Assembly: GCF_900129925.1 (NCBI RefSeq)
Contig: NZ_FQXI01000001.1
Location: 428,498-492,497 of the forward strand
Direction of reading: 5' to 3'
DNA length: 64,000 nt
DNA from: Anaerosphaera aminiphila DSM 21120
GTDB taxonomy: Bacteria > Bacillota > Clostridia > Tissierellales > Peptoniphilaceae
Under the pieces are notes generated by a model, which was not told the DNA's origin, searched no databases, and saw nothing but the letters and a program-made list of their open reading frames with translations. This document shows, in pieces, positions 25,129-34,762 of this stretch. The position numbers and the translations under genes were made by a program. Every line of letters starts with the position of its first letter. Position 1 is the first letter of the stretch.

Positions 25129-26181
25129 TTACTGTAGAATATTTACTACCAGTGAAACCATTTGAGGAAATACTGAAATTACTACTATCATTCTAACAAT
25201 TTGCATTACTATTAAATCAACGCTGTCCACTCCAATATCTGAAGAAATAAGCGCCATATCGCTGGCTCCAGCCGGAGTTGCAGCTAGCAGGGCTTCCTTT
25301 CTCTCAAAATTACAACGTTTATTTAAAACAAATCCAGTCCACAGACAATTTAATAAGTAAAATAATATAATAAGCAGTACCGGCAATAACAGCGTCTTCA
25401 CAATCGCAATATCACTGGCTCTAATTCCCACTCCTATGTAAGCTCCAGATAAAACTTGAGCCAGTCTTTTAAGTTCAAGTGGCAAATTGCCAACTCCTGT
25501 TGTAAGTTTTAATATGAGTACGCTAATCATTGAAAATGCAAGTATACCTGCGGGAACACCAGACTTCTTTCCAATGTATCCACCAACTAGCGCCACACAA
25601 AGTGTTATAGCTAAGTGTCTATAGTTGTACTCTCTATTTATTTTTATATTTGAGCCTTTTTTATTCTCTTCAGATTTTTTTGGCTTTTCATGAGATAGTT
25701 TAGTATCCAATTTTTGAATTAGTATTGGAAATAATCCTACTCCCACACTCATTCTGACAAATTGTAATGTTGCCACAACTCCTGTATTGGCTCCCATATC
25801 AGCTGCTATTAGTGGAATGTCACTCATCCCTCCGGGAACTACACTCATAAGAGAAGTTAAAAGGTCTAAATCACTTATATTCCAAATTAATATTCCCAGT
25901 ACAATATTTATCACTATTAAATTTAAAAGTAATATTAAAATGGGCTTTATAAGTTTTGGAAGCCTTACTAAGTCACTTCTATTCATTCCAGATCCAATAA
26001 ATGCTCCGGCTATAACCTGTGCTAAAAACTTAGCCTCAGCAGGAAATACGGCACTATCTGTAAGTATATTGTAAATTGCCGAACCAAGTATTGCTCCAAC
26101 CATCATTCCACCGGGAACTTTTAATTTATATAGCAAAAATCCACAAGCAAGTGCAATACAAAGTGTAATTAAAAGTTGCAT
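25129..26181 (-). CDS. AbrB family membrane protein
   Basis: A 350-residue integral membrane protein made of two similar halves of about five helices each. Both halves carry the same pattern: GGMMVGAILGSAIYN with AQVIAGAFIGSGMNRSDL in the first, and AGILAFSMISV with AQVLSGAYIGVGIRASDI in the second. A charged loop (residues 165-190) joins them. This is the AbrB (ammonia monooxygenase regulator-like) transporter family, with uncertain substrate. PGGMSDIPLIAADMG and PAGASDMALISSDIG are the paired signature loops. The ATG follows GGAGG. Confidence 0.9.
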   Translation of the reverse strand: MQLLITLCIALACGFLLYKLKVPGGMMVGAILGSAIYNILTDSAVFPAEAKFLAQVIAGAFIGSGMNRSDLVRLPKLIKPILILLLNLIVINIVLGILIWNISDLDLLTSLMSVVPGGMSDIPLIAADMGANTGVVATLQFVRMSVGVGLFPILIQKLDTKLSHEKPKKSEENKKGSNIKINREYNYRHLAITLCVALVGGYIGKKSGVPAGILAFSMISVLILKLTTGVGNLPLELKRLAQVLSGAYIGVGIRASDIAIVKTLLLPVLLIILFYLLNCLWTGFVLNKRCNFERKEALLAATPAGASDMALISSDIGVDSVDLIVMQIVRMIVVISVFPQMVSLVVNILQ

Positions 26182-26359
26182 AGAAAAACCTCCAATTTAA
26201 AATACTAATAACAATTATTTACTTTTTAAAGTAATTTAATAAAAATAATTAAAACTCTAAAAATACTTCTCATTTATTTTATTAATATTATTATATAACT
26301 TTTTACTTTCAAATTGGATATTCCACTGCATTTATACTGTGTTTTTCAAAATTTTAGCA

Positions 26360-27247
26360 CTATAAATTTAAAAAACTTATCCACTTCTCTACTTCTTTTA
26401 ATCCCTGACTATAAGAGATGTTGTACATCTCTGTTAACTTCTTCCTATCAGTATCTTTACTTTCAACAAACATCTCTTCAGGATAGACTACAAGTGCTCT
26501 CCCGTCTTTTTCCAACTGGTTTATATTTTCTAAAGTACTATTATATTTTTCGTATCTAACTGCCATTGCATCATATACTTTGGGATACTTCTTAAAATAT
26601 GTCTTTATCAATAAATCTTCTCTCTTAGTCATTGGAACTTTTCTATAGTCTTTTTTTCTAGTCCTAACTATAAAATACTTGCTGTATCCATCTTTTTTTG
26701 CAATATCCAATGGTATTCCACCATTTAATCCTCCATCATAGTACATTTCTCCTTCAATTTCTGTCTTAGGCATGAAAAATGGCATAGATGATGAAGCTCT
26801 AACTATTCTCATAAGCCTATCAATCGTATTTGCATATTCTCTTCCCCAATATACTGTCTCTCCAGTATTTATATTAAATGTACCTATTTTAAATTTTGCC
26901 GGATTTAAGAGAAAATTTTCCATATTAAATGGAGCTGCTCCATCAAATTTTCCCCACTTTTCATAAATATACTCCGAATTAAAAAAGCCCTCTCCCTTTA
27001 AAAAAGTTTTAAGTCCTCCAAAACTTGGATCATCTACAATGTCAATATAGGATTTTTTTGTCCTCTCAGCATCTCTTGAAATATAGTTTACAGTATTACT
27101 TGAACCTGCTGATATTCCGGCTACATAGTCAAAAAATATTTCCTTTTCATTTAATACATTGGCAATGGCAGCTGTAAATACTCCACGCATTCCACCGCCT
27201 TCAAAAATAAGTGCTGTATCTTTTACATTCGTTTCTAAATTTTTCAA
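26360..27247 (-). CDS. Patatin-like phospholipase
   Basis: A 295-residue patatin-like hydrolase of the YjjU-like bacterial group. It has the oxyanion loop FEGGGMRGVFTAA, the nucleophile elbow GISAGSS (catalytic Ser in GxSxG) and the DGG dyad in YYDGGLNGGIPLD. It should hydrolyse acyl esters of phospholipids; the true substrate is unknown. It has no signal peptide, so it is cytosolic. The start is TTG with AGAGGTGG upstream; no in-frame ATG lies nearby. Confidence 0.92.
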   Translation of the reverse strand: MKNLETNVKDTALIFEGGGMRGVFTAAIANVLNEKEIFFDYVAGISAGSSNTVNYISRDAERTKKSYIDIVDDPSFGGLKTFLKGEGFFNSEYIYEKWGKFDGAAPFNMENFLLNPAKFKIGTFNINTGETVYWGREYANTIDRLMRIVRASSSMPFFMPKTEIEGEMYYDGGLNGGIPLDIAKKDGYSKYFIVRTRKKDYRKVPMTKREDLLIKTYFKKYPKVYDAMAVRYEKYNSTLENINQLEKDGRALVVYPEEMFVESKDTDRKKLTEMYNISYSQGLKEVEKWISFLNL

Positions 27248-27324
27248 ATTACCACCTCTAACATTTCAAATCTTTTAGTTAAAGATTCTTATATATTATT
27301 GAAAATTATAACACAAAAAAAAGA

Positions 27325-27340
27325 AGTTGCACAAGCAACT
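27325..27340 (-). terminator. Terminator of the yfcC-iadA operon
   Basis: Arms AGTTGC and GCAACT around ACAA. On the minus strand a run of eight T's follows after TTC, directly downstream of the iadA stop. Confidence 0.85.
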
Positions 27341-27341
27341 C

Positions 27342-28517
27342 CTATTTTTCATAGGTTCCCTTTACAACGGGAGCTTTATCTTTAACTAATGTATTTCCCA
27401 TTGCATATACATCTACTATATTATAATTTTCATCTAAACGAAGTAAATCAGCATCATTTCCAACTTTTATTTCGCCTTTTCTATCTAATTTAAAATGTTC
27501 TGCTGTATTTTTAGTAGCTACAGTTATGGCATCTTCTAAAGGTATTTTTTCTTCAACTATAGAATCTCTTATTTCTTTAAAAATACTCTTTACCTCTCCA
27601 ACGCCAACTCCCGTCATATGTCCATCTCCATCAAACTCAGGAAGTGAACCCTGACCGTCTGACGATAGGGTAACTCTGTCAAGTATTCCCTTTCTATAAA
27701 ATATTTCCATAGCTTTAGAACACTTAGTTTCTCCTTCGGCTAAAAATACCTCAGTAGTACTTGTAGTAAAATCTACAAAACCACCAATATTTGCATATTT
27801 AATTGCCTCGGAAAATAGCTGAGGGTTTCTATTCATATGCGTTGGAACAATTTGTCTTATTGGAATTGAAGTCCTATCTAAAACTTCATAAATAAGACTT
27901 AACATATCTGTTCCATCTCCCATGTGAACATTTACTACCCCTGCCTTACCACTTAGCATTCCTCCAAGTCTGGCTTGAGATATAACTTTTGCCAGCTCTT
28001 CAAATGTAGGACAAGTTGAACGATGATCTGAAAGTGCAACTTCTCCTACTCCTATTACCTTATCTATTAAAATAATATCATCTACAATTGAACCTGTTAT
28101 AGTTCTAACTGGAATTTCATAGGAGCCTGTTTGAATAAAAGTAGTAATACCCTCTTCTTCAAGCCCTCTTGCCTTTGCCAATAAATTTGTCATAGTTCTG
28201 GTCGTTCCATCTGTGCCAAGAACTCCTATTACTGTAGTAACTCCTGCTAATGTAATATCTGACAACATAATTTCCGGAGTGCGAAGTTTAAATCCACCTT
28301 CACCTCCACCTCCAATTATATGAACATGGTTATCTATTAGTCCTGGAATTAAATAATCCCCTTTAAAATCAACAGTTTCATGCTCAACACTGCTATCAAT
28401 TTTTAAATTATCTCCAATTGCTAAAATCTCTCTACCACCTATTAAAATATCTTTCTTCCCCAGATATTTGGGACTGTAGATCTCAGCATTTTTAATTAGT
28501 TTTAAAGTGCTTTTCAT
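27342..28517 (-). CDS. iadA: Isoaspartyl dipeptidase (beta-aspartyl-peptidase)
   Basis: A 391-residue amidohydrolase-superfamily enzyme that cleaves iso-aspartyl dipeptides from damaged or recycled protein. It has the metal-binding DNHVHIIGG, GEVALSDHRSTCPTFEEL, VHMGDG, PTHMNRN and LSSDGQGSLPEFD motifs. The length is normal. The longer frame begins at TTG 28526. The ATG at 28515-28517, one base after the transporter stop and ten bases after AGGA, is a better start. It is coupled to the YfcC-family transporter, which probably imports dipeptides or amino acids. Confidence 0.95.
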   Translation of the reverse strand: MKSTLKLIKNAEIYSPKYLGKKDILIGGREILAIGDNLKIDSSVEHETVDFKGDYLIPGLIDNHVHIIGGGGEGGFKLRTPEIMLSDITLAGVTTVIGVLGTDGTTRTMTNLLAKARGLEEEGITTFIQTGSYEIPVRTITGSIVDDIILIDKVIGVGEVALSDHRSTCPTFEELAKVISQARLGGMLSGKAGVVNVHMGDGTDMLSLIYEVLDRTSIPIRQIVPTHMNRNPQLFSEAIKYANIGGFVDFTTSTTEVFLAEGETKCSKAMEIFYRKGILDRVTLSSDGQGSLPEFDGDGHMTGVGVGEVKSIFKEIRDSIVEEKIPLEDAITVATKNTAEHFKLDRKGEIKVGNDADLLRLDENYNIVDVYAMGNTLVKDKAPVVKGTYEK

Positions 28518-28518
28518 T

Positions 28519-30036
28519 TTATACAAATCCTATAGCTACTGCTACAAACATAAATACTGAAGCAAGTACAAATAGTAGTACTTGAAATTTAATTTGGAAC
28601 TTAGCCCAACTAATCCACTCTATTTTTGCCGCTCCAAGTACTGCCATTAAAAGTCCGGATGTTGGCACTATAATATTTGTAAGTCCATCACCTAGTTGAA
28701 ATGCCAATACTGCGACTTGTCTTGTAATTCCTGCTAAATCTGCAAGTGGTGCCATTATTGGCATTGTAAGACTGGCTTGTCCTGAACCTGAAACTACAAA
28801 AAAGTTAAATATTGACTGGAATACAAACATAACCCATGCTGATATAGCAGCAGGCAGTCCCGCAATTAATCCTGAAGCTGATTGTAAAATAGTATTTAAA
28901 ACTGTTGGGCTTGTAGGGTCTGTACCACCTAGTACGTAAATAATACCTTGAGCCATACCAACTACTAAAGCAGGCCCCAATAAGTCCTTAGCTCCATCTC
29001 TAAATGACTTCGCCACACCATCCATAGTCATGTTGTTTAATTTAAATATAATTCCTATAACTCCTGCTACTAAACCCATTGTAAAAAATTGACTGGCAAT
29101 TTCCGGTATATAGTAACCTTTTTTAACTACTCCCCAAATAACCCAAATCATTACTAAAACAAGGTCTAAAATTATTAATTTATGTCCCAACTTAAAGTCC
29201 TGCTCAACACTTTTACCTTTCTCTAAATCATCTCTAAAGTACTGGTCTGATTCATAGGCAAGTGATTTTTTAGGATCTCTTTTAATTTTCCTAGCATATA
29301 GCATTGTAAATGTAATAGCTACAACATTAAATACAATCCACATAATAATTCTAAATCCAGCTCCTGACATAACCGGAACTTGTGCAATTCCCTGTGCTAT
29401 TGCAACTGAAAATGGGTTCATCCATGAAGTGGTAAATCCGATTTGAGTTGCCACATAGGTGACCATTACCCCTACAATAGCATCATATCCCATGGCTATA
29501 ACCATTGGAACTACAATCATTACAAAAGGTATGGACTCCTCTCCCATTCCAAAAATTGCTCCTCCAAGAGAAAAAAGTAAAAATAATATGGGTATTAATA
29601 TGGCTTCTTTTCCATTTAATTTTGTAATCATTCTCATTATTCCAGCATCAATAGCTCCCGTACTCATAACTATTTGAAATGCGCCACCAATTACTAATAT
29701 GAAAGCGATTACACCAATAGCACTTCCAGACCTATCTCCTGAAACAATTCCCTCAAACATATAGTTTAAAAATCCAGGCTTTTCGTCGGCATCTGTTCCA
29801 AAAACTTTGACTCCATCTCTTAGTGGTTCACCTGCTTCATCTCTCTCATATTCAAAGGTTCCATTTTTTATTACAGTTCTAGTTTTTACTTCATCATTTA
29901 AAGTATAGCTAATCTCCTCTGTTTCAAATGAACCTTTTGGAACAACATATGTTAAAAGCGCTGCTGCTAACACAACAAAGAAAATAATAACAAAGGTGTC
30001 TACCATCTTAATTTCTTTGTTTTTTTGTTCTTTCAT
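28519..30036 (-). CDS. YfcC family transporter
   Basis: A 505-residue polytopic membrane protein of the YfcC/DcuC-type ion-transporter superfamily with about twelve helices. It has a periplasmic loop after the first helix (residues 30-85) and GMGEESIPFVMIVVPMVIAMGYD plus FFVVSGSGQASLTMPIMAPLADL, typical of YfcC. The substrate is not known for most members; dipeptides, C4-dicarboxylates and basic amino acids are candidates. The adjacent isoaspartyl dipeptidase suggests dipeptide or aspartate transport. The ATG follows AGGAGGATC. Confidence 0.9.
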   Translation of the reverse strand: MKEQKNKEIKMVDTFVIIFFVVLAAALLTYVVPKGSFETEEISYTLNDEVKTRTVIKNGTFEYERDEAGEPLRDGVKVFGTDADEKPGFLNYMFEGIVSGDRSGSAIGVIAFILVIGGAFQIVMSTGAIDAGIMRMITKLNGKEAILIPILFLLFSLGGAIFGMGEESIPFVMIVVPMVIAMGYDAIVGVMVTYVATQIGFTTSWMNPFSVAIAQGIAQVPVMSGAGFRIIMWIVFNVVAITFTMLYARKIKRDPKKSLAYESDQYFRDDLEKGKSVEQDFKLGHKLIILDLVLVMIWVIWGVVKKGYYIPEIASQFFTMGLVAGVIGIIFKLNNMTMDGVAKSFRDGAKDLLGPALVVGMAQGIIYVLGGTDPTSPTVLNTILQSASGLIAGLPAAISAWVMFVFQSIFNFFVVSGSGQASLTMPIMAPLADLAGITRQVAVLAFQLGDGLTNIIVPTSGLLMAVLGAAKIEWISWAKFQIKFQVLLFVLASVFMFVAVAIGFV

Positions 30037-30192
30037 TTTTTGATCCTCCTTATTCTTTTAACAATAAATATGTAGATAATTATTGTCTTTTTATAGTATA
30101 CAACATTTTCCTCTTTTCTTAAATTGTTTTACTAACTTATAATAATTTTGGTCACTAAGCATAATACTGTGTTTATTTTGTACATTTATTTA

Positions 30193-30207
30193 TATTGTTA
30201 AACAATA
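30193..30207 (+). promoter_or_regulatory. 15-bp palindrome upstream of the MATE gene
   Basis: TATTGTTAAACAATA is a perfect odd palindrome about 70 bp before the MATE start. A TTGTAC at 30178-30183 could serve as a -35 element, but the matching -10 is poor. Operator function is only a suggestion. Confidence 0.35.
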
Positions 30208-30275
30208 CAACTTTAGTAAAATTTCCTTTTTTTAATATAAATGTTAAAATGAATGTAGTAATATATTTTAAAATA

Positions 30276-31610
30276 ATGACAGGGGGTTTTAATATTTCTT
30301 CACTTATAAAGACATTTTTTCGCTTTGTAATACCTTCTATTATGGCAATGTGGGTCTTTTCTTTTTATACTATGGTAGATGGCTACTTTATAGCAAATTA
30401 TGTTGGAGAAGTTGAATTTTCAGCTGTAAATATTGCAATGCCCTTTGTAAATTCACTTTTTGCACTGGCCATTATCTTTGGAGTTGGAACTTCAACTATA
30501 GTTGGAATACTCTTGGGAAAAAATAAAAACAAAGAAGCCAGTGAAGTTTTTTCTTCAGTACTGGGAATACTTATTTTATTTTCTATAGTACTTACAATTT
30601 CATTTAAAGTTTTTTTACCACAAATAGTTGAATTTTTAGGAGCAACTAAATACACTGAAGTTTTTGTAAGGCAATACCTGTCAGTAATACTTTACTTCTG
30701 TATATTTTTTATGGTCTCCTACAATTTAGAAGTCATGGTAAAAATTGACGGTTTCCCAATACTTGCAACTGTTGGAGTAATTGTCTCGGGGCTTACTAAT
30801 ATTCTACTGGACTACTTGTTTGTAGCAATATTTCACTGGGGAATTATAGGAGCTGCTGTTGCAACTGGAATTGCACAAGTTCTCTCATGTGTTGTATTTC
30901 TATTTCACTTTATATTTGGAAAGTCAAAGTTGAAAATCGTAAAGACAAAACTGAAACCAAATTTACTTAAACAGGTTATACCCTTAGGACTTGGTGACTT
31001 TTTAAATGAAATGTCCACCAGTTTAATTATTTTGTTGTTTAATAACTTTTTGGCATCTACTCTAGGCGAGAAGTCTTTAATATCCTATACTGTAATTTCC
31101 TATATAACTTTGTTTATACTTGCAACTATGTCCGGACTAACACAGGGAATGCAACCACTGGTTAGCTTTTACTATGGTAAAGGAGATAAAAAATCCTATC
31201 GAAATATTTTAATTTTTGCCATTACAATAGCAATTATTTTAAGCCTTATTGCCTTTGCAATTGTAAATATTTTTACTAAAGACATAGTTCAAATTTTCTT
31301 AGAAAACAGCGATTTCGACATTTTATCTATAACTTACTCCGGTATTCACAAGTATTCTCTTTCCTATTTAATAGTTGGACTTAACTTGTTAATTGGAGGG
31401 TTCTTTGCTGCAATGGGACATGCCAAGCCGGCTATTATACTGTCTCTATCCAGAGGATTTGTATTTATCTTCCTGGCACTTCAATTTGTAATACGCTTTT
31501 TTAAAGCGGAAAACATTTGGTTTGCAGCTACTATTTCTGAAGGACTTAGCTTAATTGTAGCAATATTTTTTCTCTACAGGATAATTAAAAATTCCTACGC
31601 TTTAAAATAA
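30276..31610 (+). CDS. MATE family multidrug efflux transporter
   Basis: A MATE pump with twelve helices, exporting drugs or cationic metabolites in exchange for Na+ or H+. The N-terminal FFRFVIPSIMAMWVFSFYTMVDGYFIANYVGE and the halfway repeat VIPLGLGDFLNEMSTS are typical. The open frame extends back to TTG at 30195, but its first 27 residues are not family-like. I use the ATG at 30276, giving 444 residues, although no clear ribosome site precedes it. The GGGGG just after this ATG is an oddity. It is followed by its own terminator. Confidence 0.9.
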   Translation: MTGGFNISSLIKTFFRFVIPSIMAMWVFSFYTMVDGYFIANYVGEVEFSAVNIAMPFVNSLFALAIIFGVGTSTIVGILLGKNKNKEASEVFSSVLGILILFSIVLTISFKVFLPQIVEFLGATKYTEVFVRQYLSVILYFCIFFMVSYNLEVMVKIDGFPILATVGVIVSGLTNILLDYLFVAIFHWGIIGAAVATGIAQVLSCVVFLFHFIFGKSKLKIVKTKLKPNLLKQVIPLGLGDFLNEMSTSLIILLFNNFLASTLGEKSLISYTVISYITLFILATMSGLTQGMQPLVSFYYGKGDKKSYRNILIFAITIAIILSLIAFAIVNIFTKDIVQIFLENSDFDILSITYSGIHKYSLSYLIVGLNLLIGGFFAAMGHAKPAIILSLSRGFVFIFLALQFVIRFFKAENIWFAATISEGLSLIVAIFFLYRIIKNSYALK

Positions 31611-31616
31611 AATTTA

Positions 31617-31647
31617 AAATACCCTCCTAAAATTAGAAGGGTATTTT
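31617..31647. terminator. Terminator between MATE gene and convergent oadG-like gene
   Basis: Arms AAAATACCCT (31617-31626) and AGGGTATTTT (31638-31647), with inner CTAA/TTAG pairing. It suits both convergent genes. Confidence 0.85.
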
Positions 31648-31660
31648 TATTTATAATTTA

Positions 31661-31789
31661 TTATTTTTTATTTTTAAAAATTACCAACATTACTTTTACA
31701 GAAATATAAAATAGTATTAATACTGCAAATACTCCTGCCAATCCAAGTACGGCAACTTCTAATCCTTGCTTCATTAATAGAGCGTCCAT
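31661..31789 (-). CDS. OadG-like gamma subunit microprotein
   Basis: A 42-residue protein: short N-terminus (MDALLMKQGLE), one transmembrane helix (about residues 12-38, AVLGLAGVFAVLILFYISVKV), and a lysine-rich end. The pattern GLxVxxLGLxGVFxVL matches the start of OadG, the small gamma subunit that anchors sodium-pumping decarboxylases. It lacks the long tail of full OadG. The ATG has GGAGGAAGATT upstream, overlapping the end of the beta-subunit gene region 13 bp away. Co-transcription with oadB is likely. Confidence 0.75.
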   Translation of the reverse strand: MDALLMKQGLEVAVLGLAGVFAVLILFYISVKVMLVIFKNKK

Positions 31790-31802
31790 AATCTTCCTCC
31801 AC

Positions 31803-32927
31803 TTACATAAATAATGGTACTAATGCCAATATCATACTACCAGCTATTACAGAACCCAATTGACCAGCTACATTGGCACTCATAGCTTGCATTAGTATAA
31901 AATTTGTCGGATCTTCTTCTGTAGCTATTTTTTGCACAACTCTACCTGACATTGGAAATGCAGATATTCCCGCTGCACCAATCATAGGATTTACTTTTTC
32001 TTTTAAGAATAAGTTTAAGAACTTTGCAAATAAAACTCCACCTGCTGTGTCGAATATAAAAGCAACTAATCCCATTCCCATAATCATAAGTGTTGATGTA
32101 TTTAAGAACGCATCTGCAGACATTGTAGAACCTATAGTAATTCCAAGTAATATTGTTACCAGGTTTGCAAGTTCATTTTGAGCAGTTAGTGATAATCTCT
32201 CCAACACTCCACAAACTCTAATTAAGTTTCCAAACATAAGTGCTCCTATTAAAGCCACACTCATTGGAGCAATAACTCCTGAAATAATAGTAATAACTAT
32301 TGGAAATAGTATTTCCACAACCTTTGGCACGTGAACTTGCGCATACTTCATTCTAATTTTTCTCTCTTTTTTAGAAGTAAGCAGTTTAATTACCGGTGGT
32401 TGTATAATAGGAACAAGTGACATATAAGAATATGCTGCAACTGAAATTGGTCCAAGGTAATTTTGAGCAAATTCCTTTGCTACATAAATTGAAGTTGGTC
32501 CATCTGCTGCACCTATAATTCCTATTGAAGCTGCTTCCGGTAGTGAAAAATGACCTGTTGCAAGTGCAAACATCATAGTTGCAAATATTCCAAATTGTGC
32601 TGCTGCTCCAAAAAACAACATAAACGGACTTGCAATTAACGGTTTAAAGTCAATCATTGCACCTACTGCAATAAATATTAATACTGGGAACAACTCTGTT
32701 GAAATTCCCGCATTGTATAAAATGGTTAAAAATCCGGTTTCACCTACTGCTGAAGATAGAGGTATATTACACAATATTGCTCCAAATCCAATAGGTAAAA
32801 GTAATGAAGGTTCGTACTCTTTTTCTATAGCTAAGTATATTAAAAGCCCTCCAATTAAAAACATAATAACTTGATTAAATTGTAAGCTTCGCACACCTAC
32901 AAGTAATCCATCCCATAATCCTTCCAA
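31803..32927 (-). CDS. Na+-translocating decarboxylase beta subunit
   Basis: A 374-residue membrane subunit of sodium-pumping decarboxylases (oxaloacetate, methylmalonyl-CoA or glutaconyl-CoA type). It carries the sodium-path signature IGIIGAADGPTSIYVA, with the conserved aspartate, and GAAGISAFPMSGRVVQKIA near the end. It couples biotin decarboxylation to Na+ export. The alpha (carboxyltransferase) and biotin-carrier genes are not in this window, so the substrate cannot be assigned. The start is TTG with GGAGGATTT upstream. Upstream lies a long stretch without genes. Confidence 0.93.
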   Translation of the reverse strand: MEGLWDGLLVGVRSLQFNQVIMFLIGGLLIYLAIEKEYEPSLLLPIGFGAILCNIPLSSAVGETGFLTILYNAGISTELFPVLIFIAVGAMIDFKPLIASPFMLFFGAAAQFGIFATMMFALATGHFSLPEAASIGIIGAADGPTSIYVAKEFAQNYLGPISVAAYSYMSLVPIIQPPVIKLLTSKKERKIRMKYAQVHVPKVVEILFPIVITIISGVIAPMSVALIGALMFGNLIRVCGVLERLSLTAQNELANLVTILLGITIGSTMSADAFLNTSTLMIMGMGLVAFIFDTAGGVLFAKFLNLFLKEKVNPMIGAAGISAFPMSGRVVQKIATEEDPTNFILMQAMSANVAGQLGSVIAGSMILALVPLFM

Positions 32928-33820
32928 CTATAAATCCTCCTTAAATAATAATCGTTTTTGTCCAAACAATAATAAGTATTTCAACTATTACACATTATAA
33001 ATTTTCTTTGAATCCTAAACTAGTAAATTGGCATGTAAATACATATTTTTATAAGAACAGCAGTATTATAATAGCTAATAAATCTACTTATTAATAAAAT
33101 TGCAAATTGAGTTTTAAAACTGCTCTTATAATATTTTTACTGTAACTATTCTAAAGTATTACATAAGTTATTTTACTCACTGTATAGCTATAAAATTTTA
33201 ACTATCATAGCAAGTAATAGGTACCTAGTTATATTTTTAAATACTACAACTATACCGTAAATTTCAAAGCAAGTATTTAAACCACTAAAATTTTAATCAA
33301 CCTCTTACTATTTCAATTAACCCTCAAATTTCTAGTTCATAATAGTTTTTACTAAGAAAAATATTAAAAACCTCACCTGCTCCACTAATTTTTCACTGGC
33401 AGTTTTTTATCTTTTAAATTAGCAGCATTCCTTATAATTGCAGTTACTATTATAGCATCAATCTAGGCTGGCAAGTTCATATTTAGATCTAATTTTATGA
33501 TAAAAACATCTAAAAAACTTTTACAATTATTTTAACTTCACTACTATTTAATAAACCAAAAAATTTCATTTGTAAATATTTTACATAAATTTAAAATATT
33601 ATATATTCACCCCTTTATTTTTATAAAATTTTTCTTCATAATTCCATAATGTAATTTTTTCACTATTTTATGGAATTATTATACTATTTGCCATATACCT
33701 TTACAATAAATTATCCTCATTCATATCTAAATTTACATATTTTTTACATTCTTATCTTTTATATATTAATTATCCATTAATAAACAAAAGTTTAATTAAT
33801 TAATATATAAAACTCTAAAT
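32928..33820. other. Gene-less AT-rich region
   Basis: About 890 bp with no frame that has both a ribosome site and a start on either strand. Base composition is more AT-rich than the flanking genes. It holds the oadB promoter region, one inverted repeat (33640-33677) and the short-chain dehydrogenase promoter. I see no tRNA, IS remnant or CRISPR-like array. It may be a decayed gene or a regulatory spacer. Confidence 0.6.
33640..33677. repeat. Inverted repeat in gene-less region
   Basis: Arms AATTCCATAA (33640-33649) and TTATGGAATT (33668-33677) flank an 18-nt loop. No T run follows, so it is not an obvious terminator. It could be an operator pair or a leftover. Confidence 0.5.
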
Positions 33821-33823
33821 CAA

Positions 33824-33832
33824 TGGTATAAT
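33824..33832 (+). promoter_or_regulatory. Extended -10 promoter of the short-chain dehydrogenase gene
   Basis: TGGTATAAT is a perfect extended -10 box (TGn plus TATAAT) 33 bp before the start codon. The -35 region (TATATA) is weak, which is usual for extended -10 promoters. Confidence 0.65.
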
Positions 33833-33865
33833 ATCCTTGAGCAAAATTATAATTAGGAGGTTATT

Positions 33866-34633
33866 ATGTACAATTTAACTGGAAAATATGTAGTAGTTAC
33901 AGGTGCTTCAAGTGGCATCGGTGAAAATGCGGCAATTGCCTATGCAAAAGCAGGTGCTAATGTTGCAATTTTAGCAAGAAGATTAGAAAAACTTCAAACA
34001 CTTCAAGAAAAACTTGAAGGTCTTGGTGTAAAAGCTATAGCAGTAAAATGTGATGTCTCAAATGAAGACTCTGTAAAAGAAGCATCAAAAATAATCTTTG
34101 ATAATTTCCCAAGAGTTGATATATTATTTAACAATGCCGGTATAGCAGTTCATGGAGATGTTGTAAATTTAAAAGAAGAAGATTGGGATAAATCCTTTGA
34201 TATAAATGTTAAAGGTATATATTTTATGTCAAAATATATACTTCCAAATATGATTGAAAATAAATATGGTAAAATTATTAATACCTCTTCCATTAATGCA
34301 GTTATATCAGATAAGAGTGAGGTGTTTGTAAGACACTCCTACAACGCTTCAAAAAAAGCTGTTGTTGGATTAACAGAAGCTATGGCAACTTACTACGGTA
34401 AGTACAACATAACTGTAAATGCCATTGGACCTGGACTATTTAAATCAGAAATGACAGAAGATACACTGTTTAAATCTGATGCTTTCCTACAGGGATACAG
34501 TGCGGCAAATCCTATGAGTAGACCTGGCGAACTTGATGAACTAAACGGTCCTATACTATTTTTCTCATCAGATGCCTCTAGCTATGTTACAGGACAATTT
34601 ATAGTTGTTGATGGCGGACTGTCATTAACTTAA
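33866..34633 (+). CDS. Short-chain dehydrogenase/reductase (FabG-like)
   Basis: A 255-residue classical SDR. TGASSGIGENAA (residues 12-23) binds the cofactor, NNAGIAVHGD is the structural motif, and the catalytic set is Ser141-142 (INTSSINA), Tyr159 and Lys163 (YNASKKAV). Arg39/Arg38 after the second strand (ILARRLEK) favours NADP(H). The C-terminus has YVTGQFIVVDGG. The substrate is unknown; it stands outside any fatty-acid operon, so calling it fabG would be unsafe. The ATG follows AGGAGGT. Confidence 0.92.
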   Translation: MYNLTGKYVVVTGASSGIGENAAIAYAKAGANVAILARRLEKLQTLQEKLEGLGVKAIAVKCDVSNEDSVKEASKIIFDNFPRVDILFNNAGIAVHGDVVNLKEEDWDKSFDINVKGIYFMSKYILPNMIENKYGKIINTSSINAVISDKSEVFVRHSYNASKKAVVGLTEAMATYYGKYNITVNAIGPGLFKSEMTEDTLFKSDAFLQGYSAANPMSRPGELDELNGPILFFSSDASSYVTGQFIVVDGGLSLT

Positions 34634-34650
34634 GTATTAACAAAAAGTTA

Positions 34651-34683
34651 AAATCTCTATTTCAAATTGAAATAGAGATTTTT
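34651..34683 (+). terminator. Terminator of the SDR gene
   Basis: Arms AATCTCTATTTCAA and the complementary GAAATAGAGATT around a short loop, then a T run. Strong intrinsic terminator. Confidence 0.88.
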
Positions 34684-34762
34684 TATATTTTATATAAATT
34701 TAGAAATAAAAGACATAAAATGAAATAGAATTATCTATTTCATTTTTACTAAGTTTCTAACT

